DNA from: Cyclobacteriaceae bacterium
GTDB lineage: Bacteria > Bacteroidota > Bacteroidia > Cytophagales > Cyclobacteriaceae
NCBI GenBank assembly: GCA_028281285.1
Contig: JANQKF010000016.1
Location: 62,001-126,000 of the forward strand
Direction of reading: 5' to 3'
Length of the DNA stretch: 64,000 nt
Part shown: positions 9,309-17,774 of the stretch, one piece after another
Layout: the number at the start of each line of letters is the position of its first letter
How positions within the stretch are numbered: the first letter of the stretch is position 1
Notes under the pieces: model-generated
Seen by the model: the letters and a program-made list of their open reading frames with translations, nothing else
Told to the model about the DNA's origin: nothing
The model's database searches: none
Position numbers and translations under genes: made by a program

Positions 9309-9721
9309 AAGAGATATTTATTACATCGGACAAACTCAGTGCACAGGCTTGCACAGACGTGGTTAGTTTTTCAGGAGCTGGCGGCATTGTGACGTTTGTG
9401 GGAACAGTCAGAGATAGCACAAAAGGGAAGTCGGTTAAACACCTTGAGTTTGAAACCTATGAGAAGATGGCTCTAAAAGAAATGCAAAAAATAGCCGATG
9501 ATGCGAAGCAAAAATGGGTGCTTTTTAAGATGGTAATCCATCACAGAACTGGACTAGTCCCAATTGGTGAAGAAGCTGTTGTTATTGCTTGTTCTTCCGC
9601 TCACCGAAAAGCAGCCTTTGAAGCTTGCGAATACGCAATTAATACCTTGAAGGAAACAGTTCCCATTTGGAAGAAAGAAGTATTTGAGGACGGTGAAGTA
9701 TGGGTGTCGGCCCACCCTTGA
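9305..9721 (+). CDS. moaE: Molybdopterin synthase catalytic subunit MoaE
   Basis: A 138-residue protein with the MoaE blocks FVGTVRD, LEFETYEKMA, HRTGLVPIGE and SAHRKAAFEACEYAIN, plus the catalytic lysine segment VPIWKKE near the C-terminus. It forms the heterotetramer with MoaD. The start overlaps moaD by 4 bp, and the next gene (sufS) begins 1 bp after its stop. The coding length is typical of the family. Confidence 0.93.
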   Translation: MKEIFITSDKLSAQACTDVVSFSGAGGIVTFVGTVRDSTKGKSVKHLEFETYEKMALKEMQKIADDAKQKWVLFKMVIHHRTGLVPIGEEAVVIACSSAHRKAAFEACEYAINTLKETVPIWKKEVFEDGEVWVSAHP

Positions 9722-9722
9722 T

Positions 9723-10943
9723 ATGTTGGATGTGAAGAAGATCAAATCACAGTTCCCAATTTTCAGTCAGAAACCTGAAAAAGGCGCGGAGTTGGTTTAT
9801 CTGGACAATGCCGCTACTACTCAAAAACCACAGGTGGTAATTGATGCTATCACCAATTATTATTCAGGTTATAATTCCAATGTTGGGCGAGGAACCTACT
9901 GGCCTGCAACACAAGCCACACAAGCCTTTGAAACTACCAGGAATAAGGTTCAGCACTTCATCAATGCAAAATCCAGGAAGGAAATCATATTTACTTCAGG
10001 TACCACAGACGCCATCAATAAGGTGGTTAGTGCCTTTCTGATACCTGACCTACAAGTGGGTGATGAAGTCATTGTTACAGAAATGGAACATCATGGCAAT
10101 TTTATCCCTTGGCAACAGGCTTGTCTCCGGAAAGGTGCTACGCTTAAAATGATTCCGCTCCGGGAAAGTGGTGATCTCGATCACGATGTCTTTGAGGACT
10201 TGCTGACATCAAAAACCAAATTGTTAGCGATTACCGCAGTTTCCAATGCCTTGGGAGTGGTGAATGACCTACATCGTTTAACATCAAAGGCACATGAGGT
10301 AGGTGGAAAAGTATTAATCGATGCCGCTCAGTTAGTGACTCATGAGAAAATCGATGTTCAAGCGATTGACTGTGATTTCCTCACTTTTTCAGGTCATAAG
10401 CTATTTGGTCCTACTGGAATTGGTGTGCTCTACGGAAAAGAAGAACTGCTTGAAGCAATGCCTCCTTTAAGCTTTGGTGGAGGAATGGTAAAAAAAGTAA
10501 CTCTTGATGAAACTACATTTGCAGACTTACCCAATAAGCATGAAGCAGGAACTTCCAATATTTCCGGAGTCATTGGTCTTGGGGCGGCCATCGACTTTGT
10601 GAACGGTCTGGGAGTGGAGAATATTCATGCACATACTCGTGAATTGACTGAATACGCCCTTGAGAGACTAAGGGAAATGGATGGGGTTACCGTTTTTGGA
10701 AATCCGAAAGAACGTGCTTCATTGATTTCTCTGGCGGTTAGAAATGTGCACCCACATGATGTGTCGTCATTTTTAGGGGAAAGAGGAATAGCCATCCGTG
10801 CTGGTCATCATTGCACCCAACCCTTGATGGACTTCCTTAAGGTTTCTGGGACTTGTCGTATTTCATTTGGTATCTACAACACTAAGCAAGATGTAGATCG
10901 CGTAATAGAAGGGTTGGTTGAGGTCAGAGATTTCTTCGCATGA
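9723..10943 (+). CDS. sufS: SufS-type cysteine desulfurase
   Basis: A 406-residue group II PLP-dependent cysteine desulfurase. Visible motifs are YLDNAATTQKP at the N-terminus, EMEHHGNFIPW, the PLP lysine in FSGHKLFGP (Lys226) and the catalytic cysteine in RAGHHCTQP (Cys364). The ATG at 9723 was chosen because MLDVKKIKSQFPIF is the usual N-terminus and because the upstream alternative (9684) would overlap moaE by 38 bp. It overlaps sufU by 4 bp. Its place directly after moaE suggests that its persulfide feeds the MoeZ/MoaD relay as well as, or instead of, Fe-S assembly; that is inference. Confidence 0.92.
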   Translation: MLDVKKIKSQFPIFSQKPEKGAELVYLDNAATTQKPQVVIDAITNYYSGYNSNVGRGTYWPATQATQAFETTRNKVQHFINAKSRKEIIFTSGTTDAINKVVSAFLIPDLQVGDEVIVTEMEHHGNFIPWQQACLRKGATLKMIPLRESGDLDHDVFEDLLTSKTKLLAITAVSNALGVVNDLHRLTSKAHEVGGKVLIDAAQLVTHEKIDVQAIDCDFLTFSGHKLFGPTGIGVLYGKEELLEAMPPLSFGGGMVKKVTLDETTFADLPNKHEAGTSNISGVIGLGAAIDFVNGLGVENIHAHTRELTEYALERLREMDGVTVFGNPKERASLISLAVRNVHPHDVSSFLGERGIAIRAGHHCTQPLMDFLKVSGTCRISFGIYNTKQDVDRVIEGLVEVRDFFA

Positions 10944-11368
10944 ACGGTCGCATCAAAGAACTCTATAAAACCCAGATCCTTACTAATGCGAAGGACGAAA
11001 CCTACTTTGCAGAATTACCTTCTGCTACACATGTATTGGAGGCCTATAACCCTATGTGTGGGGATAAGTACACGCTATATCTGGAAATAGAAGGAGAGGA
11101 GATCAGGAATGCTTCCTTCCAAGGGTATGGTTGTGCGATTTCCCGAGCATCCACTTCCATTCTTATCAAGAACATTTTGGGCAAAACCCTGACTGAATTA
11201 CCACCCTTAATTGATCAGTTTATGGAGATTGTTAATGAAAATTCTGATCAGTCACCAGAGTCCATTTCTGATGATAAAGAGCTTCTTGCTTTTGCTGGCA
11301 CCCGAGAATACCCAGAGCGCAAGAAGTGCGCGAGTTTGAGTTGGGATGAAATCACAACTATTCTATAA
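10940..11368 (+). CDS. sufU: SufU zinc-dependent sulfurtransferase (IscU-like)
   Basis: A 142-residue IscU-fold protein. The three cysteines and one aspartate that bind zinc in SufU are present: NPMCGD (Cys40, Asp42), GYGCAIS (Cys65) and KKCASLSW (Cys130). SufU accepts sulfur from SufS, so the pair is a complete desulfurase module. It overlaps sufS by 4 bp and is the last gene of the operon. No SufB, SufC or SufD gene lies nearby. Confidence 0.9.
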   Translation: MNGRIKELYKTQILTNAKDETYFAELPSATHVLEAYNPMCGDKYTLYLEIEGEEIRNASFQGYGCAISRASTSILIKNILGKTLTELPPLIDQFMEIVNENSDQSPESISDDKELLAFAGTREYPERKKCASLSWDEITTIL

Positions 11369-11443
11369 GAAAAACGTTTAACTAAATATTTTAGAATACT
11401 AAATAAATTAGTATTATTGTATTCCAATCTAAACACAATCGAC

Positions 11444-12007
11444 ATGAAGAACGGAATACAAGAAAACTTATGTGATTATTTCGTGTTGATCAATCCTCCC
11501 AACTGGATCAATTGGGAGGTGGAAGACATGAAATATGAATTTGCTACTCATTATGGTAATTACCCTAGCTTTAATTCGAAACCTCACATTTCTTTAATGC
11601 ACTTCACTGAACATGAAAGTGCGGAAGAAAAAGTACTTAATTCACTTTCTGAGCGAGTTTCGAATATGAATTCTTTCGATATTTCTCTCTGTGGATTCGA
11701 CTTCTTTTACGCCAACAACACCTTTTATATCAACGTGGAAAGCAAGGGTCCTGTAAAAAGTTTGCATGACTCTTTACTTATGGAAATGGATCTCAACAAG
11801 GTGTATTTCCAACGCATTGATGACTATACTCCTCATATCACTATTGGTAGAAAATTGACAGACAGTCAGTTTAGAAATGCCTTTCATGAATTCAATGACC
11901 GCTCCTATACTAATTATTTTAGAGTTGAATATTTGACCATACTAAAAAGAAAGATGGGTGAAACTTCCTGGCAGGAATTCAAAGAGATTCCACTGAAGGT
12001 AGCCTGA
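11444..12007 (+). CDS. 2H phosphoesterase (2'-5' RNA ligase-like) protein
   Basis: A 187-residue protein with the two H-x-T/S catalytic tetrads of the 2H superfamily, KPHISLMHF (about residue 46) and TPHITIGRK (about residue 138). Members hydrolyse or form 2',3'-cyclic and 2'-5' phosphate bonds in RNA or nucleotides; the substrate here cannot be assigned. The ATG at 11444 is preferred to the in-frame TTG at 11417. An AT-rich 75-bp gap separates it from sufU, so it is likely a separate transcript. Confidence 0.8.
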   Translation: MKNGIQENLCDYFVLINPPNWINWEVEDMKYEFATHYGNYPSFNSKPHISLMHFTEHESAEEKVLNSLSERVSNMNSFDISLCGFDFFYANNTFYINVESKGPVKSLHDSLLMEMDLNKVYFQRIDDYTPHITIGRKLTDSQFRNAFHEFNDRSYTNYFRVEYLTILKRKMGETSWQEFKEIPLKVA

Positions 12008-12049
12008 TCATTTCATTGGTTAACGTTTTATTTTAACTCGAGCTTTTGG

Positions 12050-13261
12050 GTGGAAAGCAGGATCATGCATATGGATCTCGATACATTTTTTGTGTCGGTA
12101 GAGCGATTGTTAGACAGTCGCCTGAAAGGAAAACCAATCTTAATTGGTGGAGTGACCGACCGGGGAGTGGTGGCTTCTTGTAGCTACGAGGCTAGAACCT
12201 ACGGAGTACACTCGGCCATGCCAATGAAGAGGGCAAAAGAACTTTGTCCTGATGCTATTCAGATCAGAGGTAATTCAGGGACTTATACGAAGTACTCTGA
12301 GGATGTCACTGAGATCATCAAGGAGACGGTACCTCTCTACGAGAAGACTTCCATTGATGAATTCTATGCAGACCTAACTGGCCTTGATAAGTTTTTCAGT
12401 AGTTATCAGATGGCTACGGAGCTAAGAAAGCGAATTATTAAGGAAACTGGACTTCCCATTTCCTTTGGGATGTCAAAGAATAAAACAGTTTCTAAAATGG
12501 CTACCGGTGAAGCTAAACCGAATAACCAGATGCGGATTGATTATGGAAGGGAGAAGCATTTTTTAGCACCACTTTCAGTAAGCAAGATTCCAATGGTGGG
12601 GGAAAAGACACAACAGACGCTTTATAGCCTGGGAGTTAAAAAAATCAAGACTATTCAGGAAATGCCGGTAGAGTTGATGGAGAAGGTTTTAGGGCTTAAT
12701 GGCGTTAGTATCTGGAAGAAGGCGAATGGTATTGATAATTCCAGAGTCATTCCTTATCACGAGCGTAAGTCGATTTCCACGGAACGCACCTTTGATCGGG
12801 ATACCATTGATGTGATCAAGCTAAAAGGAATACTTCTGGCCATGGCAGAGAATCTGGCTTTTCAACTAAGGAGGGGAGAGAAACTTACTTCCTGCATTAC
12901 TGTCAAGGTTCGTTACTCTGATTTCAATACCTACACCCTTCAATCCCGGATTCCTTATACTTCAACAGATCACACACTCATAACTAAAGCGATGGAGCTT
13001 TTTGATAAGCTTTATAACAAGCGGCTATTGGTACGATTGATAGGGGTTCGTTTTAGCCATCTCGTAGAGGGAGGGTATCAGATCAACCTCTTTGAAGATG
13101 CTGAAGAAGTGATCAATCTCTATCATGCGATGGATAAGATTCGGGATAAGCATGGAGATAGGAAGGTGATGCGTGCCTATGGTATGGAGGCTAAGTCCAT
13201 CAGCCGGTTTAATCCATTTAAAGGTGAGCCACCACCGTTGTTGGCGAATAGACGCCAGTAA
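12050..13261 (+). CDS. dinB: Y-family DNA polymerase IV
   Basis: A 403-residue translesion polymerase. Catalytic motifs are HMDLDTFFVSVE near the N-terminus (metal Asp) and SIDEFYADLTG (about residue 105, metal Asp/Glu); the little-finger region follows the helix-hairpin-helix (IPMVGEKTQ). It probably starts at GTG 12050, with ATG 12065 five codons later as the alternative. Its stop codon at 13259-13261 overlaps the left arm of an inverted repeat, beyond which lie a four-helix-bundle gene and a DnaE-type polymerase. DinB plus a short DnaE is the common Bacteroidota form of a damage-inducible mutagenesis cassette. No LexA-like repressor or ImuA is adjacent. Confidence 0.92.
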   Translation: MESRIMHMDLDTFFVSVERLLDSRLKGKPILIGGVTDRGVVASCSYEARTYGVHSAMPMKRAKELCPDAIQIRGNSGTYTKYSEDVTEIIKETVPLYEKTSIDEFYADLTGLDKFFSSYQMATELRKRIIKETGLPISFGMSKNKTVSKMATGEAKPNNQMRIDYGREKHFLAPLSVSKIPMVGEKTQQTLYSLGVKKIKTIQEMPVELMEKVLGLNGVSIWKKANGIDNSRVIPYHERKSISTERTFDRDTIDVIKLKGILLAMAENLAFQLRRGEKLTSCITVKVRYSDFNTYTLQSRIPYTSTDHTLITKAMELFDKLYNKRLLVRLIGVRFSHLVEGGYQINLFEDAEEVINLYHAMDKIRDKHGDRKVMRAYGMEAKSISRFNPFKGEPPPLLANRRQ

Positions 13262-13276
13262 GCTGCAAGTCTCAAG
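13260..13276 (+). repeat. Left arm of inverted repeat flanking the four-helix-bundle gene
   Basis: AAGCTGCAAGTCTCAAG at 13260-13276 is the reverse complement, with one mismatch in 17, of 13673-13689. It begins inside the dinB stop codon. The pair encloses the four-helix-bundle gene. Confidence 0.75.
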
Positions 13277-13295
13277 AAACTAAAAAACTATAGAT

Positions 13296-13649
13296 ATGAG
13301 AGATTTTAAAAAATTGAAAGTATGGAATTCAGGCATAGAAGTTACAAAGGAAGTTTATTCTATAGTAAAACAAATGCCTGAAGATGAACGATTTGGAATA
13401 ATAAGTCAAATGACTAGAGCAGCCGTCTCAATTCCTTCAAATATCGCAGAAGGAGGATCCAGAAATAGTCAAAAAGAGTATAGACGCTTTTTAGAAATTG
13501 CTTTAGGCAGTGCATTTGAATTGGAAACTCAACTCATCATATGTGAAAAACTGAACTGGATTGATAAGGATGCCTTTCAACAAATCAGCGATTTGATAAT
13601 AGAAGAGCAAAAGATGCTTTCGGGGCTCATCAAACATTTAAAAGATTAG
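13296..13649 (+). CDS. Four-helix-bundle protein (23S rRNA intervening-sequence / S23 family)
   Basis: A 117-residue all-helical protein of the PF05635 / TIGR02436 family. Diagnostic residues are KLKVWNSGIEVTKEVY at the N-terminus and the TRAAVSIPSNIAEGGSR core with an EYRRFLEIALGSAFELETQL helix. The family was first seen as the ORF inside intervening sequences of 23S rRNA genes, and is related to the Avd accessory protein of diversity-generating retroelements. Here it stands outside rRNA and without a reverse transcriptase. It lies between dinB and the DnaE gene inside a 17-bp inverted repeat (13260-13276 / 13673-13689), which looks like a small insertion. Its molecular function is unknown. 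Confidence 0.9.
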   Translation: MRDFKKLKVWNSGIEVTKEVYSIVKQMPEDERFGIISQMTRAAVSIPSNIAEGGSRNSQKEYRRFLEIALGSAFELETQLIICEKLNWIDKDAFQQISDLIIEEQKMLSGLIKHLKD

Positions 13650-13672
13650 GCTTGAAACCTTGAATCTTATGG

Positions 13673-13689
13673 CTTGAGCCTTGCAGCTT
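13673..13689 (+). repeat. Right arm of inverted repeat flanking the four-helix-bundle gene
   Basis: CTTGAGCCTTGCAGCTT at 13673-13689 pairs with 13260-13276 (16 of 17). The outer ten bases match perfectly. The preceding 25 bp repeat the CTTGA word several times. The arm ends 2 bp before the DnaE start codon. Confidence 0.75.
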
Positions 13690-13691
13690 AT

Positions 13692-16600
13692 ATGTATCTC
13701 AACAGCCACACCTATTACAGCTTTAAATACGGTACGATGGATACCAAAGAGCTGCTTGCACAAATGCAACAAGCAGGGGTGGACACCTTTGTGTTGACTG
13801 ATATTAATAGCACAGCGGCTTGCCTCAACTTTGTAAGAATAGCTCATAAATTCAATATAAAACCTGTTCTGGGGATTGATTTTAGGAATGGCGCTGACCA
13901 ACTCTTTATAGCGATAGCCAGGAATAATAAAGGGTTTGAAGAACTAAATAAATACCTGTCACAGTATCTGCATTCCGGAGAAGAAATTCCATCCAGGGCA
14001 CCTCGATTTAAGTATGCTTATGTAGTCTACCCTTTCCAGAAGTACACCGGATTTAAATTAAAAAAATTAGAATTTATAGGGGTTAAACCTTCCGATTTAC
14101 CTCGATTGATTTATCCACCTCACCAAATGGATAAAGAGAAGTTGGTGGTTTTGCAGACTGTCACCTTCCTGAGTAAAATAGATAAGGATACAGGTAAGCG
14201 GGTAGTCAGAAAGAGAGATTTCAATGCGCACCGCTTACTTAGAGCAATCGATAATAACACACTGCTGAGTATGCTTCAAAAGTCAGAAGAGGGCAGCTCT
14301 GATGACTTTCTCTATCCTCTCAAAGAATTAAAGCAATTGTATAGAGACTATCCTTATATGTTGACGAATACGGAGAAGCTGATATCAGATTGCTCAATAC
14401 ATTTTGACTTTGAAGGGGAGAAGCTCAATAAGAATCTTAAGTTTTTTTATGAAACTCAGGAAAAGGATTATGAGGTATTGGAAAGGCTTTGCAAGGAAGG
14501 CTTGCCATATCGATATAAGAATCCAGCTCCGGAAATAGAAAAGCGTATCAAAACAGAACTGGATGTGATCAAGCAACAGGGCTTTATGTCCTACTTTTTG
14601 ATCAACTGGAGGCTTTGTCAATATGCGAGAGAGAAAGGCTATTTCTATGTGGGTAGGGGAAGTGGAGCAAATTCGGTAGTAGCCTATTTACTTCGGATAA
14701 CCGATGTGGATCCCATTGAACTGGATCTATATTTTGAGCGGTTCATCAACCTTTACCGGCAGAACCCACCGGACTTTGATGTTGATTTCTCATGGAAGGA
14801 TAGAGAAGACATCACCGAATTTATATTTGAGGAATTCCAGCGTAACAAGGGAGGAAATGTAGCATTGCTTGCCACATACAGTACTTTCCAATTTAGAGCT
14901 GTTGTGAGAGAAATAGGGAAGGTGTTAGGGCTTCCGCCTCATGAAATTGATCATATCCAATCAGCGAATAGAAGTGAGTTGGATGATATTCATAAACTCG
15001 TACTGAGGTATGGGCAGTATATCCAGGGCTTTCCGAGTCACTTGAGCATTCATGCCGGTGGTATTCTGATTTCTGAAAAACCGCTCCATTATTATACAGC
15101 TACAGACATGCCTCCCAAAGGCTTCCCTACCACGCATTTTGATATGATTATCGCTGAAGATATTGGGTTGTACAAGTTTGATATTCTCAGTCAACGGGGG
15201 TTAGGAAAGATCAAAGATAGTCTCGAAGTGATTGAGCGAAATCACCCTAAGGATGAAAAGATCGATATCCATGATATTTCCCGGTTTAAAGAAGATGAGA
15301 AGGTAAAGGATATGCTTCGTGAAGGAAAGGCGATAGGTTGCTTTTATGTAGAATCTCCAGCGATGCGGATGCTATTAAAGAAGCTGAGGGTGGATGAGTA
15401 CTTAGGGTTAGTAGCTGCTAGCTCGGTAATCCGACCGGGAGTAGCCAAGTCGGGAATGATGCGCCAATGTATCCTCAGGTTTCGTGAACCTTACCGAAGA
15501 AAAGAGGCACATCCGATCCTCCGGGAAATTATGCCCGAAACCTATGGAGTAATGGTGTACCAGGAGGATGTCATCAAAGTAGCACACTACTTTGCTGACC
15601 TCACCTTGGGTGAGGCGGATGTGCTAAGGAGAGGGATGTCGGGAAAATACCGTTCCCGAGAAGAGTTTCAGAAAGTACGTGACAAGTATTTTAAGAATTG
15701 TGCCAAAAAAGGACACGATTACACACTGGCTGCGGATGTCTGGAGGCAAATAGAAAGCTTTGCAGGCTATGCATTTGCCAAAGGCCACTCTGCTTCGTAC
15801 GCAGTGGAAAGCTATCAGAGCCTTTTTTTAAAAGCATATTACCCTTTGGAATATATGGTTGCTACAATGAATAACGGTGGTGGCTTTTATCGGGTAGAGC
15901 TTTATGCGCACGAAGCCTATATGCATGGAGGCGATATTCAACCTCCATGCGTGAATCAGAGCGAATACCTATGTACTATTTATGGGAAGACCATTTACAT
16001 GGGCTTGGCCTTTATCAGTGAATTAGAAAAAATTACTGCTGAAGAGATACTTGTAGAACGTATTGAAAATGGGGCCTTTATGAGTTTTGATAATTTTTTA
16101 AAGAGAGTGAATATTTCTTTAGAGCAATTGAGCTTACTTATTCGTATAGGGGCATTCCGTTTCACAGGTCAAACGAAAAAGGAGCTATTGTGGGAAGCAC
16201 ATTTTCAATTGGGCAATCATAAAAAGACCAATCCGGTAAAATTGCTTTTTGATCCGGAAGTGAAACGCTTTGCATTACCTCCTCTAAGTTATGATCCGCT
16301 GGAAGATGCTTTTGATCAGATTGACTTGTTAGGTTTCCCTCTGCAAAACCCTTTTGATTTACTGAAAGAACCCTTTATTGAAGGAGAGATATTGGTTAGA
16401 GATATGAACATGTACCAGAATAAAACGGTAAAAATGGTAGGCTACCTGGTTCATATTAAGAATACGAATACTTCAGGGGGGAAGAAAATGCAATTCGGAA
16501 CCTGGTTAGATCGAGAAGGCTATTTTATAGATAGCACGCATTTTCCCCCTGTCGCTGCTAAATATCCTTTCAGGGGGAAAGGAATTTATGAGCTTACCGG

Positions 16601-16727
16601 AAAAATTGTAGAAGAGTTTGACTTCCTTAGCCTGGAACTTATCTCTATGCGCAAACTCCAATATGTGCACGATCCTCGCTATGCCGAGGAACCACGACAT
16701 GCTACAATGGGATTAGAGTCAGCCTGA
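13692..16727 (+). CDS. dnaE: DnaE-type DNA polymerase III alpha subunit (short, DnaE2-like)
   Basis: A 1,011-residue C-family polymerase. The order is an N-terminal PHP domain (LNSHTYYSF), the catalytic palm with PPDFDVDFSW (metal Asp pair near residues 361 and 363) and a third Asp in YKFDILSQRG near 495, then fingers (GMSGKYRSREEF) and a C-terminal OB fold (about 900-960). It lacks the long tau- and clamp-binding tail of replicative DnaE and is roughly 150 residues shorter. The N-terminal PHP motif reads H-T-Y-Y rather than the common H-S-D-Y, so a proofreading or phosphatase metal site may be lost. The ATG at 13692 was chosen over TTG 13674 because it starts at the conserved block and lies just beyond the inverted repeat. 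Pairing with dinB suggests error-prone repair, not replication. Confidence 0.88.
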   Translation: MYLNSHTYYSFKYGTMDTKELLAQMQQAGVDTFVLTDINSTAACLNFVRIAHKFNIKPVLGIDFRNGADQLFIAIARNNKGFEELNKYLSQYLHSGEEIPSRAPRFKYAYVVYPFQKYTGFKLKKLEFIGVKPSDLPRLIYPPHQMDKEKLVVLQTVTFLSKIDKDTGKRVVRKRDFNAHRLLRAIDNNTLLSMLQKSEEGSSDDFLYPLKELKQLYRDYPYMLTNTEKLISDCSIHFDFEGEKLNKNLKFFYETQEKDYEVLERLCKEGLPYRYKNPAPEIEKRIKTELDVIKQQGFMSYFLINWRLCQYAREKGYFYVGRGSGANSVVAYLLRITDVDPIELDLYFERFINLYRQNPPDFDVDFSWKDREDITEFIFEEFQRNKGGNVALLATYSTFQFRAVVREIGKVLGLPPHEIDHIQSANRSELDDIHKLVLRYGQYIQGFPSHLSIHAGGILISEKPLHYYTATDMPPKGFPTTHFDMIIAEDIGLYKFDILSQRGLGKIKDSLEVIERNHPKDEKIDIHDISRFKEDEKVKDMLREGKAIGCFYVESPAMRMLLKKLRVDEYLGLVAASSVIRPGVAKSGMMRQCILRFREPYRRKEAHPILREIMPETYGVMVYQEDVIKVAHYFADLTLGEADVLRRGMSGKYRSREEFQKVRDKYFKNCAKKGHDYTLAADVWRQIESFAGYAFAKGHSASYAVESYQSLFLKAYYPLEYMVATMNNGGGFYRVELYAHEAYMHGGDIQPPCVNQSEYLCTIYGKTIYMGLAFISELEKITAEEILVERIENGAFMSFDNFLKRVNISLEQLSLLIRIGAFRFTGQTKKELLWEAHFQLGNHKKTNPVKLLFDPEVKRFALPPLSYDPLEDAFDQIDLLGFPLQNPFDLLKEPFIEGEILVRDMNMYQNKTVKMVGYLVHIKNTNTSGGKKMQFGTWLDREGYFIDSTHFPPVAAKYPFRGKGIYELTGKIVEEFDFLSLELISMRKLQYVHDPRYAEEPRHATMGLESA

Positions 16728-16731
16728 GAAA

Positions 16732-17073
16732 TTAAATTGCTGGTAAAACCGCTTTTTTGACTACCGAAACCACGGTATCAAGAATTCCTTGCCTCAAATT
16801 ATCAACAGCAACCAAAGTAAGTCCTGCTTGAGTAAGTGCTGTCATTTTTAGCAAGTCGGCTCGTGCTGTCAGTAGAAGCTTAAATTCGCCTGCAGTTATT
16901 TCTCCTTTGGCCAAGTTAACGGCCCATTCTTTCAACTTCTCTTCAGACTCTTTCACAAAGTCTTCAGTATCCTTGATTATCTCTTCTTTTCTATCCTTAA
17001 ATGCTCCAACCGCTAAACTGGATACTTGGGAAATTATGTCATTTTTTATTCCATTAAAATCAATATCAGCCAT
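16732..17073 (-). CDS. Small helical protein of unknown function
   Basis: A 113-residue protein, highly charged in its first 60 residues (predicted amphipathic helices) with a weakly hydrophobic C-terminal half (TALTQAGLTLVAVDNL, TVVSVVKKAVLPAI). No signal peptide or catalytic motif is visible and I do not recognise a family. It is convergent with the DnaE gene (4 bp apart) and follows a lipoprotein gene on the same strand by 22 bp, so the two probably form one transcript. Confidence 0.7.
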   Translation of the reverse strand: MADIDFNGIKNDIISQVSSLAVGAFKDRKEEIIKDTEDFVKESEEKLKEWAVNLAKGEITAGEFKLLLTARADLLKMTALTQAGLTLVAVDNLRQGILDTVVSVVKKAVLPAI

Positions 17074-17095
17074 GTCAATGAGGTTTATAGGTCAC

Positions 17096-17569
17096 TTAAT
17101 TATTTGATTGTTTGTCATCAGGAGAGGCCGATTTGAGCTTGATGCCTTCTCTTCGTTTACCGTTTTCCAATTTGAGTATCTGATCAAAAATCGCACTGGC
17201 CTGTTCTTCGAAGGCCTGAGAAGCAATGGCGGAAATCGTACCCTGTTCTTTCCAAAGTTTGAAAAACTGCTTGATTGACCCTTCATCACTATCCAGAATT
17301 TTATACTGAGCGATTGAAATATCATTTTTAAAACGCCCTTTTTCATACTCATAAGCCTTGGCCAGCTTTTTCTCGAACGACTCTATGTTCCCTTCCTCAG
17401 CAGAGTATTGAGTGGTTGCTGATTTCTTCACCAAAAACACAAAATCCACCTTTAAATCAATGGTGTTCTTGTAAGATGTAGAATCAAATAACGAAATGAG
17501 AGGTGTACAAGAATAAATAAATAACGCTACCAGAAAAGTGGCTAGAAGTTGGGGTTTGGGCTTATTCAT
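17096..17569 (-). CDS. Putative lipoprotein of unknown function
   Basis: A 157-residue protein. The N-terminus MNKPKPQLLATFLVALFIYSC is a basic-hydrophobic signal ending in a lipobox-like cysteine, so it is probably an outer-membrane or periplasmic lipoprotein. The mature part is charged and helical. The ATG at 17569 was chosen over the in-frame start at 17593 because it gives a normal signal length. The mature sequence has no recognised domain. It is cotranscribed with the small helical protein downstream. Confidence 0.65.
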   Translation of the reverse strand: MNKPKPQLLATFLVALFIYSCTPLISLFDSTSYKNTIDLKVDFVFLVKKSATTQYSAEEGNIESFEKKLAKAYEYEKGRFKNDISIAQYKILDSDEGSIKQFFKLWKEQGTISAIASQAFEEQASAIFDQILKLENGKRREGIKLKSASPDDKQSNN

Positions 17570-17645
17570 AGGTCGAATTGGTTGATTTATCAAACTAGTA
17601 AATTTATCTGAAAAAATATAACTATTTTTTTATTAAAAAGTTGAC

Positions 17646-17663
17646 CAGGCTATAATGAGCCTG
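17646..17663 (+). promoter_or_regulatory. Small hairpin upstream of the M19 dipeptidase gene
   Basis: CAGGCT (17646-17651) and AGCCTG (17658-17663) form a 6-bp stem with a 6-nt loop in the 205-bp divergent gap between the lipoprotein and dipeptidase genes. No T-run follows. It may be an operator; function unknown. Confidence 0.3.
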
Positions 17664-17774
17664 TGATCTGGGTGAAAGTGCTCCGAAGAGAATTAATAAA
17701 ATTTTCCACCTACATAATTCTTCGTTCTCTCTTCTCAGAAAACCCATAGATTCAGACCATAATAAACCCAAACG

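Noticed and set aside
13296-13649. Diversity-generating retroelement (Avd-like protein)
   Set aside because: The four-helix-bundle family includes Avd, but no reverse transcriptase gene or template/variable repeats were seen within several kb.
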